From positions 1,064,501 through 1,128,500 of the forward strand of contig NZ_CP117466.1 in NCBI RefSeq assembly GCF_028621715.1: a DNA stretch of 64,000 nucleotides, read 5' to 3'. The notes beneath the pieces were generated by a model that had not been told where the DNA came from, made no database searches, and worked only from the letters and a program-made list of their open reading frames with translations. The DNA is from Paracoccus marcusii. GTDB lineage: Bacteria; Pseudomonadota; Alphaproteobacteria; Rhodobacterales; Rhodobacteraceae. The stretch's first letter is position 1, and every line of letters begins with the position of its first letter. Shown here in pieces: positions 26,720 through 35,440 of this stretch. The position numbers and the translations under genes are program-made.

Positions 26720-28593
26720 AGACCTCGATCGCCACCGTGTCGCTGTCGGGCAGCCTGACCGCCAAGCTGGCCGCCATCGCCGAGGCCGGGTTCGACGGCA
26801 TCGAGATCTTCGAGCAGGATTTCCTGGCCTCGGACTTCACCCCGGCCGAGGTCGGGCGCATGGTCCGCGATCACGGGCTGGAGATCACGCTGTTCCAGCC
26901 CTTCCGCGACTTCGAGGGCCTGCCCGAACCGCATCGCAGCCGCGCACTGGCCCGGGCCGAACGCAAGTTCGACCTGATGAACCAGCTGGGCACCGACCTG
27001 ATGCTGGTCTGCTCGACCGTCCATCCGGCGGCCATCGGCGGCATCGATCGCATGGCGCGCGATTTCCGCGACCTGGGCGATCTGGCGGCCCGCCACGGCA
27101 TCCGCGTGGGCTTCGAGGCGCTGTGCTGGGGCCGCTTCGTGAACGACCACCGCGACGCCTGGGAGGTGGTACGCCGCGCCGACCACCCGAATGTCGGCCT
27201 GATCCTGGACAGTTTCCACACGCTGGCACGCCGGATCGACCCGGCCTCCATCCGGGCCATTCCCGGCGACCGGATCTTCTTCGTGCAGCTGGCCGATGCG
27301 CCGGCCATTGACATGGACCTGCTGTACTGGTCGCGGCATTATCGCAACATGCCGGGCGAGGGCGATCTGGACGTGACCAGCTTCATGCAGGCGGTCGCGG
27401 CGACGGGCTATGCCGGACCGCTGAGCCTTGAGATCTTCAACGACCAGTTCCGGTCGGGCCTGCCGCGCATGGTGGCCAAGGACGGGCATCGCAGCCTGAT
27501 CGCGCTGATGGATCAGGTGCGGCGTGTCGAACCGGCCGCCGCCCCCGACCTGCCGCGCTTTCCCGCCCCGGCCCCGGTCGAGCGGATCGAATACATCGAA
27601 TTCGCCACCAGCGCGGCCGAGGCCCCCGCGCTGGAGACGCTGCTGTCCAGCCTTGGCTTTGCGGCAGGGGGGCGCCATGTCTCCAAGCCGGTGACGGTCT
27701 GGCGTCAGGGCGGCGTGAACGTGCTGGTCAATTCCGACCCCTCGGGCTTTGCCCACAGCGCGTACGTGACCCACGGGACGACCGTGTCGGAAATCGCGCT
27801 GATGGTCCCCGATGCCCGCGCCGCGTATCAGCGCGCGACCGCGCTTCTGGCGCGGCCGCTGGTCCAAGAGACGCCGCCGGGACAGCTGGCGATTCCCGCG
27901 ATCCGGGGCGTCAGCGGAAACGTGATCCGCCTGCTGGATGCCACGTCGGACCTGGCGGGCATCTGGCAGGTCGATTTCCGCGCGACGCCCGCGCAGGCCG
28001 GGGCCGGGATCACCGGGATCGACCACATCGGCCAGACCATGGCCTATGACGAGATGCTCAGCTGGTCGCTGTTCTACACGTCGATCTTCGACGCGCAGAA
28101 GGCGCCCATGGTCGATGTCGTGGACCCCGACGGGCTGGTGCGCAGCCGGGCGGTCCGGTCGGGCGGGCTGCGGGTGACGCTGAACGGGGCCGATGCGCGC
28201 CATACCCTGGCCGGCCGGTTCATCGAGGACAGCTTCGGCGCCTCGGTCCAGCATGTGGCCTTTGCCAGCGACGACCTGTTCGCCACCGCCGCCGCCTTGG
28301 CAGAACGCGGTTTCGCCACGCTGCGGATCGGCGCCAACTACTATGACGACATCCAGGCCCGGTTCGGGCTGGATCAGGGCTTCGTCGACAGGATGCAGGC
28401 GGCATCGATCATGTATGACGAGGATGAGGGCGGACAGTTCTTCCAGCTGTACAGCGAACCGCGCGCCGACGGCTTCTTCCTTGAGATCGTCCAGCGGCAG
28501 GGCAACTATGCGGGCTATGGCGCGCCCAATGCCCCGTTCCGCATCGCCGCGCAGAAACGCGCCGCCCGTCCTGCCGGAATGCCGCGCCACTAG
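26716..28593 (+). CDS. quiC: 3-dehydroshikimate dehydratase (QuiC type), AP-endonuclease-like domain fused to HPPD-like domain
   Basis: 625 residues. Residues 1 to about 270 form a sugar-phosphate-isomerase/AP-endonuclease-2-type TIM barrel (MKTSIATVSLSGSLTAKLAA, IAEAGFDGIEIFEQDFL, VGFEALCWGRFVND, LSLEIFNDQFRSG). Residues about 290-610 form two VOC repeats like 4-hydroxyphenylpyruvate dioxygenase (GITGIDHIGQTMAYDEMLSW, QHVAFASDDLFATAAALAER, FFLEIVQRQGNYAGYGAPNA). This architecture is that of Pseudomonas QuiC1, which turns 3-dehydroshikimate into protocatechuate. In that family the barrel is catalytic and the role of the HPPD-like half is unclear. Product protocatechuate would feed the pca operon at 6.2-11 kb. 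It is the last gene of the operon. Confidence 0.9.
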   Translation: MKTSIATVSLSGSLTAKLAAIAEAGFDGIEIFEQDFLASDFTPAEVGRMVRDHGLEITLFQPFRDFEGLPEPHRSRALARAERKFDLMNQLGTDLMLVCSTVHPAAIGGIDRMARDFRDLGDLAARHGIRVGFEALCWGRFVNDHRDAWEVVRRADHPNVGLILDSFHTLARRIDPASIRAIPGDRIFFVQLADAPAIDMDLLYWSRHYRNMPGEGDLDVTSFMQAVAATGYAGPLSLEIFNDQFRSGLPRMVAKDGHRSLIALMDQVRRVEPAAAPDLPRFPAPAPVERIEYIEFATSAAEAPALETLLSSLGFAAGGRHVSKPVTVWRQGGVNVLVNSDPSGFAHSAYVTHGTTVSEIALMVPDARAAYQRATALLARPLVQETPPGQLAIPAIRGVSGNVIRLLDATSDLAGIWQVDFRATPAQAGAGITGIDHIGQTMAYDEMLSWSLFYTSIFDAQKAPMVDVVDPDGLVRSRAVRSGGLRVTLNGADARHTLAGRFIEDSFGASVQHVAFASDDLFATAAALAERGFATLRIGANYYDDIQARFGLDQGFVDRMQAASIMYDEDEGGQFFQLYSEPRADGFFLEIVQRQGNYAGYGAPNAPFRIAAQKRAARPAGMPRH

Positions 28594-28620
28594 CGTCGCG
28601 GCGGCCGCGGCTCACAGGCG

Positions 28621-28884
28621 TCAGCGCAGCGCGACGTTGCGCAGCAGCTGGATCTGCGTGACCGTCTCGACCACCCGATAGGTGGTCGCGCGGTTGCGAT
28701 GCAGCACCGTGAGCGAGGTCAAGCCACCCACCGTTTCGTGCGTTTCAAAGTCCGTGTCGCGGTCGAAATCGATGGCCCGCGGTTGCAGCGTGTCGGGATC
28801 GGTCAGGATCATTCGGGGCATGGCATGTCCGTCTTCGCAAAGGCTGGGCACTGTCGGTCGGCGCAGGTAAACTGCATCGTTCAT
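28621..28884 (-). CDS. Small hypothetical protein
   Basis: 87 codons from 28884, or 66 from the in-frame ATG at 28821. The C-terminal part (PRMILTDPDTLQPRAIDFDR, then TSLTVLHRNRATTYRVVE) looks like a small beta-rich soluble domain, but no family is recognised. It converges on quiC and lies upstream of the pilus genes' 3' end. Neither start has a well-spaced ribosome-binding site. Confidence 0.45.
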   Translation of the reverse strand: MNDAVYLRRPTVPSLCEDGHAMPRMILTDPDTLQPRAIDFDRDTDFETHETVGGLTSLTVLHRNRATTYRVVETVTQIQLLRNVALR

Positions 28885-28948
28885 CCTTTGGTTGCATCAT
28901 GCCAGCCCGGATCAGCCGATTTTCGCCGCTGCCCGATCCTTGGACAGA

Positions 28949-29929
28949 TCAATAGGTGACCGTGACCACGACGGTATCGGAATAGGCACCGGGCGGGGGC
29001 GTCGGCTGCGGGGGCACGCGGCCATGGACCGTCACGGCGCGCGAGACCCCGGTCCCCGCATCCGTCGTGGCCAGGCCGTCCGCGATCAGCCCCCATGGCT
29101 GCGTCCGGGCCGCATCGCGATACAGTTGATAGCCCACGCGATGTCCCGCCAGATCGCGCATCTGCCGGCCGCCGATCCCCGCCGCCTGCAACCCGTGACC
29201 CAGCCCCAGGCTGTAGCTGGTTCCCGCGGTGCAGGTCACGCGGACCTGGCTGGTCGCATCGACCGGTCGATCCAGCAGGCCATGCTGGCCAAAGTCCAGA
29301 TCGTCGGCGACGACGCGGCAGTTCGGGCGGACCTGGGCCTGCACGCCAAAGGTGAAGCCCGTCACGCGCGTGTCGCATCCGAGCACGCTGCAGGCCCTTG
29401 TCGTGGCGCGGACATCCAACGGCTGACGCGAAAATGTCGCGCTGTAGGCACCCGGAACGGCCGCGTTCTGCGCGCCGGGGACGCGGGCATAGACCGGCAC
29501 GTTCATGCCCGTCGTCGTCAGCAGCGACAGGACCGAGCTGCCCGTCAGGACCACGGGCTGCCCGCCATGCGTTCCCTGACTTCCTCCGAAGATCGTGGTG
29601 TGGGTCGGTTTCTGGTACAGGTCATAGGCCAGGCTGCTGCCCGACGGCCCCCCAAGGCGGCGCAGGCTGCCGAACAGACCCGCCGAACCGTCGCCCAGTT
29701 CGATCGTCACCGTGATCGAGGTCAGCAGCCCAAGGAAGGTCGAGCAGTTGACCGCGATGTTGCCCGTGGCGGTGGTCGGGCTGCTGCCCAGGACATCGAC
29801 GGGCCCCAGCACGATGTTGCTGGCCGAGAAGGTGCAGCTTTGCGCCCGGGCCGGAGCGGCCAACCCAAGGGCCAGCAGACCTGCGATCAGGAACAGCAGG
29901 ATGGCACGCTGGAAGGGGGCAGGGGTCAT
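28949..29929 (-). CDS. Spore coat U domain protein, probable Csu-type pilus tip adhesin
   Basis: 326 residues with a signal peptide (ILLFLIAGLLALGLAAPARA then Q) and two spore-coat-U (SCPU) domains. The first covers about residues 30-165 (SCTFSASNIVLGPVDVLGSS), the second about 185-326 (RPNCRVVADDLDFGQHGLLD, ending in PPPGAYSDTVVVTVTY). The GxYSDTVxVTxxY ending is the donor-strand-like C-terminus of Csu subunits. A two-domain subunit after the usher corresponds to the tip protein CsuE. Its start overlaps the usher stop by 4 bp. Confidence 0.85.
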   Translation of the reverse strand: MTPAPFQRAILLFLIAGLLALGLAAPARAQSCTFSASNIVLGPVDVLGSSPTTATGNIAVNCSTFLGLLTSITVTIELGDGSAGLFGSLRRLGGPSGSSLAYDLYQKPTHTTIFGGSQGTHGGQPVVLTGSSVLSLLTTTGMNVPVYARVPGAQNAAVPGAYSATFSRQPLDVRATTRACSVLGCDTRVTGFTFGVQAQVRPNCRVVADDLDFGQHGLLDRPVDATSQVRVTCTAGTSYSLGLGHGLQAAGIGGRQMRDLAGHRVGYQLYRDAARTQPWGLIADGLATTDAGTGVSRAVTVHGRVPPQPTPPPGAYSDTVVVTVTY

Positions 29930-32313
29930 AGGCAGGGCACCTTCTGCAGATGGGTCAGCACACCGGGTTCGTCGACATAGGCGACCTCGGCGCGGCAGCG
30001 CCGCCCGTCGGGATAGGACACCGCGATCACGTTGGTCTCCTGCATGCCGGACAGGAACGTCTCTCCGTCAAATCCGACCAGGTTGTCGCCGCCGTCATCG
30101 TTCAGCACCACCCGTCCCCCGACCTCCAGCGGCTGGCCCTGGCCGTCGACCAGCCCGATCAGCGCCTCGCGCGTGCTGGTCTGCACGCCGAAGGTGACCG
30201 TCGCCCCCGACCGGTGGGCCGGGCGGACGACCCGCTGCGTGGCATCGGCGGCCGCATCCAGCGGCAGCCCAAGCGGGTCGATGGAGATCGCGTTGCCCTC
30301 GTAGGCGCGCAGGTCGGGAACCAGGATGCGGCCCGACCGCCCGGTGCGGCCGACGGTGCGATTTTCGGCGCTGACCTCGACCCCGGGGGCGCCGGCATCG
30401 ACGACGGCAAAGGCGTCCTGGACCGGGCGCGATAGGAAGACGCCGCCGCCCGACGCGACGATGGCACCGTCGACCCGCAGGCCCACGGCCTGGGCGCCCG
30501 ACTGGCTGCGCGCCGCGACCTCGACCCGACCCAGCTGGTTCTCGTATCCCGCATCGGCCCGGATCGAGCGCCCGTCCCCCTGGTCCGCCTGCACCCGCCA
30601 GTTCCAGCGCGGAATGTCGCCCGCGCTTTGACCGCTGATCTGCGCATAGTGACGCCATCCGCCCTGGCGGCGTTCGGACTGCATCCCGGCATAATGCCGG
30701 GTTCCCAGGGGGATCTGCAGCTGGACCCCCGCGGTCGTGTCGCGCCGCGATCCGCGCAGCGATGTCGCGCTCAGCGTCACGCTGCTGTCGCCCCACAGCC
30801 TCCGGCTGAAGGACAGGCCCAGGGCGGTTTCGCGTGCGACCGAACCGGGCGCACGGATGTCGGAAAGAAACAGGCTGGCGCCGCTGCCGATCCGGCTGTC
30901 CAGCGGCATCGCCAGGCTGACCTGGGCGATCTGGCGGGGAAAGTCGTATCGGTCGGTGCGCGCGCCCCGCGGGGTGGCCGACACGGCGGCGACGTCATCG
31001 AACCGCCCCTGGGTCCGCATCAGGCGGCCTGACAGGGCGGCGGACCCGATCGACAGGCTGGTCGACAGATCCAGCAGCGCGCCGCTGCCCCTGTCGGACC
31101 GGCTGTCGGCCAGGCCAAGGCTGGCCGTGCCCAGATGGCCGATCCGGACCACCGCCCCCGCCCCCGCCATCTGCAGGCCGCGCCCCCCTTCGGCATGGGC
31201 CGACAGGGTCAGCGCGTCGGTCACGCCATAGCGCAGCGTGCCCACGCCGAAGATGTCGTCGCCATAGCGATCGCCTGGCGTACCGATGCCCAGCCTGGGC
31301 CGCCCCACGGACAGCGCGAAATCGGCAAGCCCCGGTTTCAGCAGCAGGTCCGACATCAGGAAGGGCAGATCGACTTGCGTCTCGCGGCCCGTCACGTCGC
31401 GCACGACGACGCGCGCCACCCCCGACCCCCCGCTCAAGGGCAGGTCGCGGATGCTGAACGGGCCGGCGGGCACCTCGGCGGAATAGGCCCGTATCGAATC
31501 CGAGAAGACCTCGACCGTCGAGGGCAGGGCGGCACTGCCCTCGAACCCGGCCAGCGGGATCGTGACCAGATCGGGCTGCAGGCCGAAATTGCGCTCGACC
31601 ATGGCGCCGCCCATGCGGACCGGCCTGGCCCAGGAGGGACCGCGTGACGCGATGTCCCCGACCTGGACCTGCATCGCGCGCCCGGGGAACGAACTGCGCC
31701 AGCTGGTCTCCAGCCGTCGGTACCGATGCGATCCGTCCCCGTCCGGCGCGACGACGAATGCGTGGTTCAGCACCCCCAAGGGCATGAACAGCCGCCCGTC
31801 GACACTGCCCGAGACCAGCTGGCCGCCGGCTCCCGCATCGCCGCGCCAGGTCTCGACGTTCAGCCCATAGTTCAGCACCACGCCATAGCCCTGATCGACC
31901 GCGGGTCCGGCATCGTTGCCGGGCGGGGTGTCCTCTGCCAGGGTACCGGCGTCAAGTTCGTGGGGCGCTGCGATGTCGGGCGGGACGATGAAGCGGATCG
32001 TCTGGTCGGGCGCGACCAGGCGCCAGCCAAGGCCGGGGATCTGGTCCAGCCTGACCTCTCCGGTCACGGCATCACCGGCCAGGATGCCGCTGGTGCGCAG
32101 GTCCTCGGCATCCGCGCTGAGGACGCCGTCGCCCATGTCGGTGAAGCGGGCGATCAGGTTCCTGGGCTGGCCGTTCACGAACACCTCCAGGTACAGGTCC
32201 TGCCCCGCCTCGGGTGGCGGGATGTCCTGGGCCCCCGCCGGTCCGCAGCACAGCGACGCAAGGACGGTCATGACCAGCCACCCTCGGCCGATGCGCTCAG
32301 CGCATGGGGACAT
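29926..32313 (-). CDS. Fimbrial outer-membrane usher (CsuD type)
   Basis: 795 residues. A signal peptide (WLVMTVLASLCCGPAGAQ) and an N-terminal chaperone-binding domain (LYLEVFVNGQPRNLIARFTD) are followed by the large beta-barrel and plug, and C-terminal domains ending at the Cys pair (RRCRAEVAYV ... VPCL). It forms the outer-membrane pore that assembles chaperone-delivered pilins. Length fits the compact archaic Csu ushers. The ATG at 32313 overlaps the chaperone's end by 17 bp. The usher itself looks intact, but the pilin genes that should precede the chaperone are missing. Confidence 0.88.
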   Translation of the reverse strand: MSPCAERIGRGWLVMTVLASLCCGPAGAQDIPPPEAGQDLYLEVFVNGQPRNLIARFTDMGDGVLSADAEDLRTSGILAGDAVTGEVRLDQIPGLGWRLVAPDQTIRFIVPPDIAAPHELDAGTLAEDTPPGNDAGPAVDQGYGVVLNYGLNVETWRGDAGAGGQLVSGSVDGRLFMPLGVLNHAFVVAPDGDGSHRYRRLETSWRSSFPGRAMQVQVGDIASRGPSWARPVRMGGAMVERNFGLQPDLVTIPLAGFEGSAALPSTVEVFSDSIRAYSAEVPAGPFSIRDLPLSGGSGVARVVVRDVTGRETQVDLPFLMSDLLLKPGLADFALSVGRPRLGIGTPGDRYGDDIFGVGTLRYGVTDALTLSAHAEGGRGLQMAGAGAVVRIGHLGTASLGLADSRSDRGSGALLDLSTSLSIGSAALSGRLMRTQGRFDDVAAVSATPRGARTDRYDFPRQIAQVSLAMPLDSRIGSGASLFLSDIRAPGSVARETALGLSFSRRLWGDSSVTLSATSLRGSRRDTTAGVQLQIPLGTRHYAGMQSERRQGGWRHYAQISGQSAGDIPRWNWRVQADQGDGRSIRADAGYENQLGRVEVAARSQSGAQAVGLRVDGAIVASGGGVFLSRPVQDAFAVVDAGAPGVEVSAENRTVGRTGRSGRILVPDLRAYEGNAISIDPLGLPLDAAADATQRVVRPAHRSGATVTFGVQTSTREALIGLVDGQGQPLEVGGRVVLNDDGGDNLVGFDGETFLSGMQETNVIAVSYPDGRRCRAEVAYVDEPGVLTHLQKVPCL

Positions 32314-32887
32314 CGACGTCCAGCGCCCCCAGGTTGGTCGCAGCCGACAGCCGCGCCGAACCGCCCATCTGCCCCGCCGGCGCGATCGGCCATTCCATCG
32401 ACGATCCGCCCAGCACGTATCCCAGCAGGCCGGGATGGCGCACCGTTGCGCCGTTCGGCGCGCTCAGCGTGACGTCGGCGATGCGCAGGCGGCTGTCCCC
32501 GGTGTTCTGGGCCACCAGATGGGTCGCGCCCCCCGATCGGCGCAGCGACCAGCGGACATCGGCGGATCGTACCCCGGCATCGGCAAAGAACACCGGGATG
32601 CGCAGTTCGGTGGCAAAGGCCACGGCGCCCGCCTGTCTGCGCGACTGGTCGGGGATCTCGTTCAGGACGACGCGATAGGCCTCTTCTCCGCTGACCGGGG
32701 TGCGCGCGACGCGGACGACGCGGATCGTCTGCGTCGCGCCGGGTGCAAGCTGGATCGCGGGCGGGCTGACCACGACATCCGCGCTGCGTTCCAGGCTGTC
32801 CTGGGCGCCGGGCTGCAGCCAGCGGAAGACGCGCGACTGGACGGTGATCGGCTGGCTGCCGTCGTTGCGCAGGGTCAGGGTGGTCGC
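32297..32887 (-). pseudogene. Pilus assembly chaperone (CsuC type), 5'-truncated
   Basis: The frame gives a PapD-like immunoglobulin chaperone: ATTLTLRNDGSQPITVQSRV, then VVSPPAIQLAPGATQTIRVV (G1-strand-like region) and RVARTPVSGEEAYRVVLNEI, ending in the second domain. It would carry pilins across the periplasm. The signal peptide and the first beta-strand, normally about 45 residues, are missing. Homology begins at about 32887 and a stop codon (TAA, 32897-32899) closes the frame two codons further upstream. The only start-like codon left is a GTG at 32773, well inside the first domain. At the break it abuts the truncated GAF gene that reads the other way. Confidence 0.85.
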
Positions 32888-33755
32888 CGCCCCGCTTTAC
32901 GAGAACGGCGTGCTGCGTCCGACGCGGACGCCAGTCTTCGACCGCGTCGTCGAGCAGGCGCGGCGGATATTCTCCTGCCAAGCCAGCCTGCTGACGATCA
33001 TCGACGAGGCGAACGACCGCCAGTTCTTCAAGGCCGAGGCGGGCCTGATGCTGACCGCGGACGAGGATCGCGTCACGTCGCTGGCTTATTCCTTCTGCCG
33101 GATCGTCGTCGCGAATTCCGCGCCGCTGGTCATCGCGGATGCCCGGATCGACCCGCGGTTCAGCAGGCATCTGGCAATCGGCAGGTTCGGCGTGGTCGCC
33201 TATCTGGGCGTGCCGGTCAAGGATGAGACGGGCAGGGCCATCGCCGCCCTCTGCGTCGCCGAAAGCAGGCCGCGGGACTGGACGTCGGCCAATGTCGAGG
33301 TGCTGCAGGCTTTCGCGGAGGGTGTCTCGACTCAGATCAAGACGATGGTCCTGTCCGAACGGATGCGGACCGCCATCGGTCAGGAACCAGGCGGCGCCTC
33401 GGCCCTGCCACAGCCGGCCAGCGCGGTCCTGACCTATCACCATGCCCCCGACGGGACCGAGACGATCGACGCGGCGACCGCGGAGACGCAGCAGATCTGG
33501 GGCATCCCGGCCGCCGAATTCATTGCGCGGTTCGGCGATGTCTTCGCCTTTTGCATGGTCGAGGATTACCCGCTGGCCCGCGCATCGTTCGGAAACTCTG
33601 CCGCCGGGATGATCCCATGGCACCATCGCTGGCGCATCCGTCTGCCTGACGGTCAGGTCAAGTGGCTGGAGGGGCATGGGCTTCCCGCATCCGGTCGGAA
33701 CGGCGGGCTGACATGGGACTGCACGATCAACGACGCGACCCGCCTGACATCCTGA
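32880..33755 (+). CDS. GAF-PAS sensor protein, N-terminus probably truncated
   Basis: About 290 residues. Residues about 5-165 are a GAF domain of the family that begins near a LYENGVLRPTRTPVFDRVVE helix, then ASLLTIIDEANDRQFFKAEA, SFCRIVVANSAPLVIADARI and VAYLGVPVKDETGRAIAALC. Residues about 185-290 are a PAS_3-type domain (TQQIWGIPAAEFIARFGDVF ... WHHRWRIRLPDGQVKWLEGH). No kinase or cyclase output domain follows. The family's usual short leader before LYxxGVL is missing; the open frame upstream runs into antisense pilus-chaperone sequence. A GTG at 32880 could act as a start, but no ribosome-binding site is seen. Confidence 0.65.
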   Translation: MVAAPLYENGVLRPTRTPVFDRVVEQARRIFSCQASLLTIIDEANDRQFFKAEAGLMLTADEDRVTSLAYSFCRIVVANSAPLVIADARIDPRFSRHLAIGRFGVVAYLGVPVKDETGRAIAALCVAESRPRDWTSANVEVLQAFAEGVSTQIKTMVLSERMRTAIGQEPGGASALPQPASAVLTYHHAPDGTETIDAATAETQQIWGIPAAEFIARFGDVFAFCMVEDYPLARASFGNSAAGMIPWHHRWRIRLPDGQVKWLEGHGLPASGRNGGLTWDCTINDATRLTS

Positions 33756-33770
33756 CGTCCCGCGCGCCGG

Positions 33771-34511
33771 TCACGCTGCATCGTCGCGGGCCAGCAGATA
33801 GCAATCCATGATCCAGCCATGCGCGGCCCGGGCGGCGGCGCGTGCCGCCTCGATCCGCGGTCCGGCCTCGGTCAAGGGGCCCGCCTCCAGCAGTTGTTCG
33901 GGCATGCCCAGATAGGCGCCCCACCAGATCCGCAGGCCCTGCGGGGGCAGCGTCGCAAAGGCGCAGGTGCCGTCCAGCATCACCACGACCCGGTCGGCGT
34001 CATTGGGAAAGCCCGCGTCGCGCAGCCGCCGCCCGGTGGTGATCCGCACCTCGGATCCCAGGGCGTTCAGCGGAATGGCATGGGCCGCGCACAGGGCCTG
34101 GATCGCGGTGATGCCCGGGATCACCCGTGCGCGCCAGTCCAGACGCGCGGCAATGCGCAGGCTGCTGTCATAGAGCGACGGGTCGCCCCAGACCAGCATC
34201 GCCACCGTCCCGCCCTGCGGCAGCGCCGCCGCGACGGCCCCCGCCCAGGCTTGCGCGATGGCATCATGCCATCGGTCGACGGCCTCCAGATAGGGCAGGT
34301 TTGCATCGCGCACCGGCAGGTCGATCTGGGCCACGGCGCCGCCGGGGCGGTGGCGGTCCAGCATCGCGCGGCGCAGATGGGCCAGATCCTCCTTCCCGGC
34401 GCCCTTGCGGGGGATCAGGACCAGATCGGCCTCCTGCAGGGCGCGGACGCCCTGCAGGGTCAGGTGGTCGGGATGGCCCGTGCCGGCCCCGATCAGCACC
34501 AGATCGATCAT
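33771..34511 (-). CDS. cobF: Precorrin-6A synthase (deacetylating)
   Basis: 246 residues of the tetrapyrrole (SAM) methylase family. In the aerobic B12 route CobF methylates C-1 of precorrin-5 and releases acetate to give precorrin-6A. It begins with the SAM-site motif IDLVLIGAGTGHPDHLTLQG. Further family motifs are VAMLVWGDPSLYDSSLRIAA and VIPGITAIQALCAAHAIPLN. The start overlaps the cbiM stop by 4 bp and it follows cobalamin riboswitch 1. A scrap of a second cobF lies at 1908-2000. Confidence 0.95.
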   Translation of the reverse strand: MIDLVLIGAGTGHPDHLTLQGVRALQEADLVLIPRKGAGKEDLAHLRRAMLDRHRPGGAVAQIDLPVRDANLPYLEAVDRWHDAIAQAWAGAVAAALPQGGTVAMLVWGDPSLYDSSLRIAARLDWRARVIPGITAIQALCAAHAIPLNALGSEVRITTGRRLRDAGFPNDADRVVVMLDGTCAFATLPPQGLRIWWGAYLGMPEQLLEAGPLTEAGPRIEAARAAARAAHGWIMDCYLLARDDAA

Positions 34512-35173
34512 GCGTAGAGCCGTGGCGTCACCAGCCCGCTGCCGCGCAGGCCGCGGGCCGCCTTGGCGCCCGCCAGCACGGCCAGATCGACCAGCGGCTC
34601 GACCACGATGACCAGCAGATAGGCCGCGCCGAAGGACAGGACCCCCGCCGTCGCACCGGCGCCCTGACCATAGAACGCCCAGAACGCGACCCAGGCCACG
34701 ATGCCCCCCTGATAGGTCGCCGACAGCGCCAGCGCCTGGCCATAGCGCAGGTCCACATAGGCCGTTCCCGGCGCGATCACCCGCCCCGCCACCGCCTGCA
34801 GCGCGAACAGCGGCACCAGCAGTGTGGTCACGTTCATCCCGTATTGCGGCAGATCGAACGGCGCGAAGAACAGTCCCTGGATCAGCAGGCCCAGGGCCAG
34901 CCCGATCGCCGCCGGCGCCGCGCCCAGGATCAGGAATAGTGTCGATCCCAGGATCAGGTGCACCTCGGACACGCCCACGGGCGCGGTGGGCAGGACCTGG
35001 AAGAACACGAAGGTCGCGGCCGTCGCCAGCGCCCCGCGCGCCGCCAGCGATGCCCCGCCCTGCGCGCGCAGGGCCTGGTCCGCCAGCCTCAGCGCGTAAA
35101 GCCCGGCCGTGGCGGCCGTGGCATAGCCCAGTATCAGCTTGGCGCCGGTGACGACGCCCTCTTCGATATGCAT
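34508..35173 (-). CDS. cbiM: CbiM-type energy-coupling factor permease (cobalt)
   Basis: 221 residues, about six membrane helices, with an N-terminal Met-His (MHIEEGVVTGAKLILGYATA), as in CbiM where the first residues and His2 bind Co(II), and the conserved GVSEVHLILGSTLFLILGAA. It is the substrate-specific subunit of an ECF-type cobalt transporter. The usual partners CbiN, CbiQ and CbiO are not next to it. AGGAGG precedes ATG 35173, and a cobalamin riboswitch lies directly upstream, so expression should fall when B12 is plentiful. Confidence 0.85.
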   Translation of the reverse strand: MHIEEGVVTGAKLILGYATAATAGLYALRLADQALRAQGGASLAARGALATAATFVFFQVLPTAPVGVSEVHLILGSTLFLILGAAPAAIGLALGLLIQGLFFAPFDLPQYGMNVTTLLVPLFALQAVAGRVIAPGTAYVDLRYGQALALSATYQGGIVAWVAFWAFYGQGAGATAGVLSFGAAYLLVIVVEPLVDLAVLAGAKAARGLRGSGLVTPRLYA

Positions 35174-35212
35174 GTCATCCTCCTGTGGCCGTCCACCCGA
35201 CGGCATGGGGTT

Positions 35213-35404
35213 GCCTGACATGGCCGGTTTCCTGGCTTGCGGGTCCGGGCGCGGCGTCGGCCTTCCCGGATCGCTCCAGTGGCATGGGTGACGCGCGCTC
35301 TCCGCATACAGTCGCGGGGGCGGCCGGGGCTTCGGGTGCCGCGATTGGGTCCACCCTTCCCCGTTCCCGATGAAGCCCGGCGTTTCACGCCTGACGGGCA
35401 CCAT
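35213..35404 (-). promoter_or_regulatory. Cobalamin riboswitch 1 (upstream of cbiM-cobF)
   Basis: On the minus strand the RNA contains the conserved cobalamin-riboswitch elements in order: GGTGGACCCAATCGCGGCA, GGCCGCCCCCGCGACTGT (35308-35325), GCCACTGG, GGGAAGGCCGACGCC, and the B12 box AAGCCAGGAAACCGGCC (35222-35238). It ends about 40 bases before the cbiM ATG, near the ribosome-binding site, so control of translation or termination by adenosylcobalamin is likely. The upstream gene cobB ends only 37 bp before it on the same strand. Confidence 0.93.
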
Positions 35405-35440
35405 TCAGAGGGTCAGATAGACGGGATCGCAGGGCCTGCG

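Noticed and set aside
26542..28590. Minus-strand ORF of 682 codons
   Set aside because: It is antisense to quiC and has no motifs or ribosome-binding site.
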